Shown here piece after piece: positions 1 through 5,204 of a stretch of DNA of 11,519 nucleotides. Source of the stretch: Betaproteobacteria bacterium (lineage in GTDB: Bacteria > Pseudomonadota > Gammaproteobacteria > Burkholderiales > UBA9220); the NCBI GenBank assembly GCA_020061285.1, contig JAGUYQ010000072.1:1-11519 (forward strand), written 5' to 3'. Below the pieces are notes generated by a model, which was not told the DNA's origin, ran no database searches, and was given only the letters and a program-made list of their open reading frames with translations. Made by a program: the position numbers and the translations under genes. Within the stretch, counting starts at the first letter, position 1. Each line of letters opens with the position of its first letter.

Positions 1-538
1 GCGCTGCCGCCGCTGCGGCACCTGCATGGGCGCCTGCCCGGTGCGGGTGATCTCCTTCGAGAACTACTCCATCGACTCCATCGGCTCCCAGATCAAGGCC
101 GTGGACGTGCCGGACGAGTTTTCCGAGAAGCCGCGCATCCTCATCCTGGCCTGCGAGAACGACGCCTATCCGGCCCTCGACATGGCGGGCATGAACCGCA
201 TCGAGTACAACCCCTTCGTGCGGATCATCCCGGTGCGCTGCCTGGGCTCCGTCAACACCATCTTCATCACCGACGCCCTGAACTCCGGCTACGACGGCGT
301 GATGCTGATGGGTTGCAAGCATGGCGAGGATTACCAGTGCCACTTCGTCAAGGGTTCCGAGCTGGCGACTTACCGCATGAGCAAGGTGGACGACACCCTG
401 AAGAGCATGAACCTCGAAACCGAGCGCGTCGCCACCTATGAAGTGGCGATCACCGACATCGAGCGCGTGCCGCAGTTGATCAATAACTACGCGGCCAAGA
501 TCGAAGAGATCGGCATGAACCCGTTCAAAGGCTTCTAG
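1..538 (+). CDS. qmoB: QmoB-like subunit, C-terminal part (5' end outside window)
   Basis: This is the C-terminal 178 residues of a larger protein; the reading frame is already open at base 2 and the true start lies upstream of the window. The fragment opens with a ferredoxin-type 4Fe-4S motif (C-x2-C-x2-C-x3-C-P, bases about 5–40). An MvhD/FlpD-like domain follows, with cysteines in LACEND, PVRCLG and MGCKHGEDYQC that in this family bind a 2Fe-2S cluster. A HdrA-like flavoprotein followed by ferredoxin and MvhD domains is the architecture of QmoB, which relays electrons between APS reductase (AprBA) and the quinone pool. The HdrC- and HdrB-like genes directly downstream support this. In sulfur oxidisers the flow would run from sulfite/AMP oxidation toward quinone (inference). 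The fragment alone could also be another HdrA/MvhD fusion; the missing N-terminus and the expected upstream aprBA–qmoA would settle it. Third positions are strongly G/C biased, as expected of a highly expressed operon. Confidence 0.8.
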   Translation, partial: RCRRCGTCMGACPVRVISFENYSIDSIGSQIKAVDVPDEFSEKPRILILACENDAYPALDMAGMNRIEYNPFVRIIPVRCLGSVNTIFITDALNSGYDGVMLMGCKHGEDYQCHFVKGSELATYRMSKVDDTLKSMNLETERVATYEVAITDIERVPQLINNYAAKIEEIGMNPFKGF

Positions 539-549
539 GAGTGGCGAAC

Positions 550-1152
550 ATGAGCGAAATGAAATACCACAACAGCTTCCTGAAGGAAGTGGAGGAGCGG
601 GTCGAAGAAGGCCACATGGTCAAGATGTGCATGCAGTGCGGCGTCTGCTCGGGCTCCTGCCCGTTCGGACCCCACTGGGCCCATCCGCCCCAGGAACTCT
701 TCATGATGATCCGTGCCGGCAAGCGCGAGGAAGTGCTGTCTTCCGATTCCATGTGGATGTGCACCTCCTGCTACCAGTGCATCGTGCGCTGCCCGCGCAA
801 GCTGCCCATCACCCACATCATGCACGGCCTGGCCTACCTGGCCAAGCGCGAGGGCTTGGCACCCAAGGGCCAGCCCACCGCCGAGTTCGGCCAGATGTTC
901 TGGGACAACCTGACCAAGGACGGCCGCGTCAACGAGCTCAAGCTGTCCCTCAGCCTGTACTTCAAGGACGGCTTCGGCCAGGGCATCAAGAATGCCATGG
1001 CGATGCAGAGCGTGGGCCTGGGCCTGATGAAGGCCGGCCGCCTGAACCCGATGGAAATTCTCGGCGGCCACAAGATCAAGGACAAGAGCGGTTTCCATGC
1101 CATGCTGAAGAAGGCGCGCGAGATCGAAGACAGCCGCCGGAAACTGGCCTAA
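550..1152 (+). CDS. hdrC: HdrC-like 4Fe-4S protein of the Qmo/Hdr module
   Basis: A 200-residue soluble iron-sulfur protein. It carries two complete ferredoxin motifs: C27, C30, C33, C37 followed by P, and C71, C74, C77, C81 followed by P. These hold two 4Fe-4S clusters as in HdrC of heterodisulfide reductases and the N-terminal half of QmoC. The C-terminal 115 residues are charged and helical with no membrane segment, so the cytochrome-b-like membrane half of classical QmoC is absent. I start at ATG 550 because TAGGAG (536–541), which includes the qmoB stop codon, sits 8 bases before it; the in-frame GTG at 541 overlaps that RBS and is unlikely. The gene is translationally coupled to qmoB and to the next gene. 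It probably passes electrons between QmoA/QmoB and the HdrB-like subunit (inference from family). A QmoA/B-plus-HdrBC arrangement is known from some Gram-positive sulfate reducers. Confidence 0.88.
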   Translation: MSEMKYHNSFLKEVEERVEEGHMVKMCMQCGVCSGSCPFGPHWAHPPQELFMMIRAGKREEVLSSDSMWMCTSCYQCIVRCPRKLPITHIMHGLAYLAKREGLAPKGQPTAEFGQMFWDNLTKDGRVNELKLSLSLYFKDGFGQGIKNAMAMQSVGLGLMKAGRLNPMEILGGHKIKDKSGFHAMLKKAREIEDSRRKLA

Positions 1153-1164
1153 GGAGTGAGACAG

Positions 1165-2064
1165 ATGGCAAACAAGACCTATTCCTTCTATCCCGGTTGT
1201 TCTTCCCAGGGCAAGGCCTCGTCGGCGAACTACCTGGTATCGACCAATTCCATGTGCCAGAAGCTCGGCATCACTCTCAACGAAGTGCCGGACTGGAATT
1301 GCTGTGGTGCGTCCATCGGCTACGGCGGCGGCGGCGAACTGCCCCGCATCGTTCTTTCCGCCCGCAATCTGGCCTTGTCCGAGCAGCATAACCAGGGCCA
1401 GGACATGGTGGCGACCTGTGCCGCCTGCTGGCTGGCCTCCCGCGAGGCCAAGGAACGCCTGGACCACAGCCCGCAGATGAAGGCTGATGCCAACGAGGCT
1501 CTCAAGGAAGCCGGGCTGGAATACAAAGGCCAGGCCGAAGCGCGCCACATGGTGGAGGTGCTGATCGAGGACATCGGTTACGACGCCCTCAAGGCCGGTG
1601 TGAAGAAGCCCCTCCAGGGCATCAAGTTCGCCGGTTACGTGGGCTGCCAGACCAACCGTCCCTTCGGCATTGCCGGCGAGTCCTTCGAGAACCCGCTCTA
1701 TCTCGACAACCTGGTGGAAGCCATGGGTGGCGAGGCGGTCAAGAGCTACGACCAGAAGGTGACCTGCTGCGGCGGTGCCCTGGCCTTCTCCGAGCCGGAA
1801 AAGAGCCAGAAGCAGATCAAGGACATCATCGAGTCCGCCTACGACCACGGCGCCGACATGATCGTGACGCCTTGCCCCCTGTGCCAAGCCAACGTGGAAA
1901 TCTATCAAGGCGAGGTGAACAAGCGTTACGGCACCAAGTTCAATATTCCGGTGACCTACTACAGCCAGTTGATCACTGTGGCCTACGGCGGAACCGCCAA
2001 CGAGGCGGCCCTGAACGGCCATGTGATCGCGCCGACCAAGCTGGCCGACGTCGCCAACAAGTAA
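1165..2064 (+). CDS. hdrB: HdrB-like CCG-domain iron-sulfur protein
   Basis: A 299-residue protein with two complete CCG (cysteine-rich) domains. The first has C12, C46-C47-G48 and C85-x2-C88; the second has C161, C201-C202-G203 and C237-x2-C240. In HdrB of methanogens each such motif holds a non-cubane 4Fe-4S cluster that reduces a disulfide. Both sets are intact here, so cluster binding and possibly disulfide or thiol chemistry are plausible. I start at ATG 1165: AAGGAG (1151–1156) overlaps the hdrC stop codon and is spaced 8 bases from it, whereas the in-frame GTG at 1156 lies inside that RBS. No signal peptide or membrane segment is seen, so it should act in the cytoplasm with HdrC and QmoAB. 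The physiological partner (quinone side, a thiol, or another carrier) cannot be read from the sequence. It is the last gene before the hairpin at 2085–2133. Confidence 0.9.
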   Translation: MANKTYSFYPGCSSQGKASSANYLVSTNSMCQKLGITLNEVPDWNCCGASIGYGGGGELPRIVLSARNLALSEQHNQGQDMVATCAACWLASREAKERLDHSPQMKADANEALKEAGLEYKGQAEARHMVEVLIEDIGYDALKAGVKKPLQGIKFAGYVGCQTNRPFGIAGESFENPLYLDNLVEAMGGEAVKSYDQKVTCCGGALAFSEPEKSQKQIKDIIESAYDHGADMIVTPCPLCQANVEIYQGEVNKRYGTKFNIPVTYYSQLITVAYGGTANEAALNGHVIAPTKLADVANK

Positions 2065-2069
2065 GTTTG

Positions 2070-2081
2070 CCGCTTCGGCGG
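2070..2081 (+). promoter_or_regulatory. Small UUCG-tetraloop hairpin after hdrB
   Basis: CCGC-TTCG-GCGG forms a 4-bp stem capped by a cUUCGg tetraloop, an exceptionally stable loop type, starting 5 bases after the hdrB stop codon. It may protect the 3' end of the hdrB message. Its GCGG arm (2078–2081) could instead pair with CCGC at 2085–2088, the outer part of the next stem, so the two hairpins can compete. The stem is read directly; the function is inferred. Confidence 0.45.
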
Positions 2082-2084
2082 TTT

Positions 2085-2144
2085 CCGCGCCGCATGCGCT
2101 GTTCGGGCCACCGGATGGATGCTTGCGGCGCGGTTTGTTTTTTT
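2085..2144 (+). terminator. Terminator/attenuator-like hairpin between hdrB and the 104-residue gene
   Basis: Bases 2085–2094 (CCGCGCCGCA) are perfectly complementary to 2124–2133 (TGCGGCGCGG), giving a 10-bp GC-rich stem. The 29-base apical part can fold further: GC/GC at 2096–2097 with 2121–2122, and a small TTCGG/CCGGA hairpin around 2102–2115. The stem is followed at once by TTTGTTTTTTT (2134–2144), a good U-tract. This has all parts of an intrinsic terminator ending the qmo/hdr transcription unit. Unusually, AGGAG of the next gene begins on the very next base (2145), so termination would cut off the small gene just before its RBS. That suggests partial termination or regulated readthrough. 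Confidence 0.75.
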
Positions 2145-2157
2145 AGGAGCAAGATAC

Positions 2158-2472
2158 ATGAAGCAACCCAAGACCGTGGACGAATACATCGACCTGGTGC
2201 ACCAAGCGGTGTACGAGGTGGACGAATTGTCGTCCATCATCGGCGACGACGCCGAGGCTTATGAGCCCATTCTGCCCATGGTGGCTGCACTGGACCAGCA
2301 ACTGCGCCAGATGTACGACGACATGATTAGCGGCCGCTACGAGTTCGATCCCAACGGCCCGGACCTGCCTTTCATGGCCTTGGCGGACAAGATGGGCAAG
2401 CACATGACCTTCAAGCCCCTGCTCAGTATCATCAATCATACTCATCGCCACGGACTGGATGTGTCGGAATAA
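2158..2472 (+). CDS. Small acidic protein of unknown function downstream of hdrB
   Basis: A 104-residue protein I do not recognise. I start at ATG 2158 because AGGAG (2145–2149) precedes it by 8 bases; the in-frame ATG at 2119 lies inside the loop of the terminator hairpin and has no RBS. The protein is acidic in its N-terminal two thirds, probably largely helical, has no cysteine, no signal peptide and no membrane segment, and ends with a His-rich stretch (NHTHRHGLD). A Pro/Asp/Phe-rich central piece (YEFDPNGPDLPFMAL) separates two probable helical regions. G/C-ending codons and a good RBS indicate a real gene. It lies 93 bases after hdrB on the same strand, before a strong terminator, so it is the likely last gene of the qmo/hdr unit. 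Having no cysteines, it is not a redox carrier; a chaperone, assembly or regulatory partner is possible but only inferred from position. Confidence 0.8.
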   Translation: MKQPKTVDEYIDLVHQAVYEVDELSSIIGDDAEAYEPILPMVAALDQQLRQMYDDMISGRYEFDPNGPDLPFMALADKMGKHMTFKPLLSIINHTHRHGLDVSE

Positions 2473-2494
2473 GCCGGATTGCTCGGTCATCGAT

Positions 2495-2524
2495 GGCGCA
2501 CCCAGTGGGTGCGCCTTTTTTGTT
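2495..2524 (+). terminator. Intrinsic terminator of the qmo/hdr–small-gene unit
   Basis: GGCGCACCC (2495–2503) and GGGTGCGCC (2507–2515) form a perfect 9-bp stem with a 3-base loop, followed by TTTTTTGTTT. It lies 23 bases after the stop codon of the small gene and insulates the amt control region from upstream transcription. Confidence 0.92.
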
Positions 2525-2538
2525 TCCGCCCTTCTGGC

Positions 2539-2553
2539 GCACAAAATACGTGC
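2539..2553 (+). promoter_or_regulatory. NtrC-type binding site 1 (distal) upstream of amt
   Basis: GCAC-N7-GTGC palindrome, the core shape of NtrC (GlnG) sites. Its centre (2546) lies about 138 bases before the predicted start of transcription and exactly 30 bases, roughly three helical turns, from the second site. It is placed like the upstream NtrC site of E. coli glnAp2. Direct pattern match; binding is inferred. Confidence 0.75.
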
Positions 2554-2568
2554 CTATTTTTCGTATGC

Positions 2569-2583
2569 GCACTCAAATGGTGC
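2569..2583 (+). promoter_or_regulatory. NtrC-type binding site 2 (proximal) upstream of amt
   Basis: GCACTCAAATGGTGC, a second GCAC-N7-GTGC palindrome, closely resembling the strong NtrC sites of enteric glnA. Its centre (2576) is about 108 bases before the predicted transcription start. Two sites on one face of the helix would allow cooperative binding of phosphorylated NtrC as an enhancer for the sigma-54 promoter at 2658. Confidence 0.8.
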
Positions 2584-2628
2584 GTTTGCTGTGCGCTATT
2601 AAAATGGTTGTACATTTAAATCATTAAT

Positions 2629-2641
2629 AATCAATATATTG
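2629..2641 (+). promoter_or_regulatory. IHF consensus site between NtrC enhancer and sigma-54 promoter
   Basis: AATCAA-TATA-TTG matches the IHF consensus WATCAA-N4-TTR at every fixed position. It sits in an AT-rich stretch (about 2596–2650) between the NtrC palindromes and the -24 element, where IHF would bend DNA so that NtrC touches the sigma-54 holoenzyme. In AT-rich DNA a chance match is possible, but the position is exactly the functional one. Confidence 0.65.
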
Positions 2642-2657
2642 TGTTTTATGTTATGCG

Positions 2658-2673
2658 GGGAACAATTCTTGCT
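2658..2673 (+). promoter_or_regulatory. Sigma-54 (RpoN) -24/-12 promoter of amt
   Basis: GGGAACAATTCTTGCT fits TGGCAC-N5-TTGCT with two mismatches; the invariant GG (2659–2660) and GC (2671–2672) are separated by exactly 10 bases. Transcription would start near 2684, leaving an untranslated leader of about 22 bases before ATG 2706. This also rules out the in-frame GTG at 2679 as start codon. Confidence 0.82.
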
Positions 2674-2705
2674 TTTGTGTGCCGGTTTTGATCAGCGAGG
2701 ATGCT

Positions 2706-3902
2706 ATGGAGAATCTAAAAACCGGTAGCGATGTATTGTTCATCCTGTTGGGGGCCATCATGGTGCTGGCGATGCACGCCGGCTTTGCCTTCCTGGAGTT
2801 AGGAACGGTACGCAGGAAGAACCAAGTGAATGCCCTGGTGAAGATCCTGGTGGATTTTTGCGTTTCCACGGTGGCCTATTTCTTTATCGGCTATGGCATT
2901 GCCTACGGAGTCGATTTCTTTTCCGGCGCCGATGTCCTGGCGCAGAAGAGCGGCTACGATCTGGTGAAGTTCTTCTTCCTGCTGACCTTTGCCGCAGCGA
3001 TTCCGGCCATTATTTCCGGCGGCATCGCCGAGCGTGCCAAGTTCAATCCGCAACTGGCGGCGACGTTCATTCTGGTGGGGTTCGTTTATCCCTTTTTCGA
3101 GGGGATCGCATGGAATCACCACTATGGCGTGCAGGATTGGCTGAAGGCCTCATTCGGCGCGGAGTTCCATGACTTTGCCGGTTCGGTGGTGGTCCATGCC
3201 ATGGGGGGGTGGATGGCGCTGGGTGCCGTGGTGTTGCTGGGTGCCCGCCGTGGCCGTTACACCAAGGATGGCTTGGTGGCGGCTCATCCGCCTTCCAGCA
3301 TTCCCTTTCTTGCCCTGGGCGCGTGGATTTTGACGGTCGGCTGGTTCGGCTTCAACGTCATGTCGGCGCAGACCATCGATGCCGTAAGCGGTCTGGTGGC
3401 GGTGAACTCCCTGATGGCCATGGTGGGGGGAACCCTTGCCGCCTTGGTGGTGGGTAAGAACGACCCCGGCTTCGTCCACAACGGCCCCTTGGCTGGACTG
3501 GTGGCCGTGTGCGCCGGCTCCGACCTGATGCACCCGTTGGGGGCCCTGGTTACCGGCGGTATCGCCGGGGCCATGTTCGTCTGGATGTTCACCATGACCC
3601 AGAACAAATGGAAGATCGACGACGTGCTCGGCGTGTGGCCCCTTCACGGCCTGTGCGGCACCCTCGGCGGCATGGCGGCGGGGGTGTTCGGGCAAAAGGC
3701 CCTGGGCGGCATGGGGAACGTGAGCTTCATGTCCCAGTTGACGGGAACCCTGCTTGGCGTGGGCATCGCCCTGATGGCGGGGTTTGCCGTCTATGGCGCG
3801 TTGAAACAAGTCCTGGGCATCCGCCTGGAACCGGAGGACGAATTCAACGGCGCCGACATCAGCATCCACAAAATCGGCGCAACGCCGGAAGGGGAGATGT
3901 AA
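2706..3902 (+). CDS. amt: Amt-family ammonium transporter
   Basis: A 398-residue inner-membrane ammonium channel of the Amt/Mep/Rh family. The family signature runs from D156-F-A-G through about R184. The twin pore histidines are H164 (VVVH) and H314 (WPLHG), D156 corresponds to the recruitment-site aspartate of E. coli AmtB, and the GWFGFN motif (about 212–217) supplies a likely gate phenylalanine (F216). About eleven hydrophobic segments are present. The N-terminus starts straight into TM1 without the cleavable signal peptide of E. coli AmtB. The cytoplasmic C-terminus (about 371–398, ending in GADISIHKIG and a short acidic tail) is where PII proteins act in this family. I chose ATG 2706 because GCGAGG lies 5 bases upstream and the sigma-54 start near 2684 excludes the GTG at 2679. 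NtrC and IHF sites upstream predict induction under nitrogen limitation. There is no glnK neighbour, unlike the common glnK-amtB pair. It converges on the HD-GYP pseudogene with 9 bases between and no terminator seen. Confidence 0.95.
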   Translation: MENLKTGSDVLFILLGAIMVLAMHAGFAFLELGTVRRKNQVNALVKILVDFCVSTVAYFFIGYGIAYGVDFFSGADVLAQKSGYDLVKFFFLLTFAAAIPAIISGGIAERAKFNPQLAATFILVGFVYPFFEGIAWNHHYGVQDWLKASFGAEFHDFAGSVVVHAMGGWMALGAVVLLGARRGRYTKDGLVAAHPPSSIPFLALGAWILTVGWFGFNVMSAQTIDAVSGLVAVNSLMAMVGGTLAALVVGKNDPGFVHNGPLAGLVAVCAGSDLMHPLGALVTGGIAGAMFVWMFTMTQNKWKIDDVLGVWPLHGLCGTLGGMAAGVFGQKALGGMGNVSFMSQLTGTLLGVGIALMAGFAVYGALKQVLGIRLEPEDEFNGADISIHKIGATPEGEM

Positions 3903-3911
3903 GGCAGTTTT

Positions 3912-5126
3912 TCACAGGAATTCGAAGGGATTGATGTTCCACTTGTCGGGGAGTTCGTAACCGACGATGCGGTCGGCTCCCCCTTTTCCCACCGGTTGGG
4001 CGAGGTCGAGACTCCTGGGGGTGATCTTGAACCCCCGCTTGAGGTCGAAGATGACCCGTACCACGGGCCGGAGCAGGCTTTCCTGGCCCTGTTCCACCAC
4101 CACGGCAAGGCGGCTGCTCTCCAGGCTGACCAGGGAGCCGAGGGGGTAAATGCCGATGGTGCGGATGAAGTGCTGCACCAGTTCCACGTCGAAATGGAAT
4201 TTGCTCCATTCGTAGAGTTTGCGCAGTACGCCGGTTGGCTCCTCGCCCTTGTGGTAAATGCGGTTGGAGGTGAGGGCGTCGTATACGTCCACGATGGCGG
4301 CCATTTGGCCGAACAGGGATATCTCCTCGCTTTTCAGCTAGTCGGGATAGCCGGTGCCGTCGTAGCGCTCGTGATGCTGCCCGGTCACCATGATGGCGGT
4401 GTCCGGGATGTTCGGCGTTTCCCGCAGCATGTCGCGGCCCAGGGGGGCGTGGGCCTTCATGGCGTTGAACTCTTTTTCCGTCAGGGGGCCGGGTTTGTTG
4501 AGGATGGCGAGGGGGACCTTCATCTTGCCGATGTCGTGCAGCAGGCCGCCGATGCCTACTTCCCGGATGACATTCGGTTCGACGTCCAGGGCGTTGCAAA
4601 AGGATACCAAGAGGGCGCAGACGTTGACCGAGTGTTGGAAGGTGTAATTGTCCCGCTCCTTGATACGCCCGAGGCTGATTAGGGCGTCGCGGTTGCGCAG
4701 AATGGAATCGGTGATGCGTTCCACCACCGGATTGACCTGTTCCACCTCGATCTGCTTGCCCATGCGGATATCGGTCATGATCGAATGGACAGCCTGGTTG
4801 GCCTCGTGCTGCACTTGCTTGGCCACTACCAGTTCTTCCCGCACCGGACGGGGGTGAGGACGGACCGGGTGGGCCTGTACCACCTTGATCATTTTCTCGT
4901 GGATTTCGGCACGCACGTCTTCTTCGGTCTGGGCGTCCTTGACGTCGAGGCCCAGGTCGGTATCGATATACACCTCGCGGATGCCGATATGGGTGATCTT
5001 CTCGATTTCGGCATGCCCTTCGACCTTGAAGCGGTTGTGCATGAAGGGGTGTTCCATCCAGCCGCAATTCAGGTCGTGGATGAACATGCCGGGGCGAAGT
5101 TGCTCGGTGGCGATTTTTTTGATCAT
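3912..5126 (-). pseudogene. HD-GYP phosphodiesterase, interrupted by one in-frame amber codon
   Basis: From ATG 5126 to the stop at 3912 the frame would encode 404 residues, the same length as the intact neighbour at 5205–6419. It is broken by one TAG (4338–4340, codon 263), directly after HHERYDGTGYPD. The neighbour has serine at the same codon; TCG to TAG is a single change. The 262 residues before the stop contain the DUF3391 N-terminal domain (MIKKIATEQLRPG...), the HD motif (LLHDIGK) and the HHExxDGxGYP motif. The 141 codons after it stay fully open and alignable (LFGQMAAIVDVYDALTS) and include the last conserved aspartate region of the HD fold. No other frameshift or stop is seen, so the lesion is recent, a sequencing error, or suppressed. 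The truncated product would lack the last HD helices and probably be inactive. ATG 4304 could restart a 130-residue tail but has no evident RBS. The start at 5126 is set by homology to the neighbour; the SD is weak. It lies 78 bases downstream of the intact copy on the same strand. Confidence 0.85.
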
Positions 5127-5204
5127 CAGCGCTGAAGACCCTTTCAGCCAGCCAGCATAAGCGATGTGGCAGCGGTTGTTAAGGGCGTCCCGTGACAATG
5201 CCGC

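Noticed and set aside
535..2022. A 495-codon open frame on the minus strand opposite hdrC and hdrB
   Set aside because: The plus strand carries clear multi-cysteine Hdr motifs across the whole stretch. High G/C in third positions keeps the complementary frame open; its product is low-complexity (His, Ala, Gly, Leu-rich) with no recognisable domain.
2119..2160. Upstream ATG 2119 as start of the small protein
   Set aside because: It lies within the loop of the terminator hairpin and has no RBS, whereas AGGAG at 2145–2149 serves ATG 2158.
2679..2705. GTG 2679 as start of amt
   Set aside because: It lies upstream of the predicted sigma-54 transcription start (about 2684) and would add nine residues atypical of Amt N-termini.
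3150..3869. A 239-codon minus-strand frame inside amt
   Set aside because: It is the mirror of the well-supported amt gene, with His/Gln/Gly-rich composition, no RBS and no motif.
3996..4682. A 228-codon plus-strand frame across the HD-GYP pseudogene, with a similar frame at 5466–6143 across the intact copy
   Set aside because: The two occur at matching places because the underlying HD-GYP genes are paralogous. Both are complementary shadows in a GC-rich codon pattern, without an RBS.
5127..5198. N-terminal extension of the interrupted HD-GYP gene from base 5198
   Set aside because: The paralogue starts exactly at MIKKI, and the added 24 residues have no counterpart; the region is the intergenic spacer.
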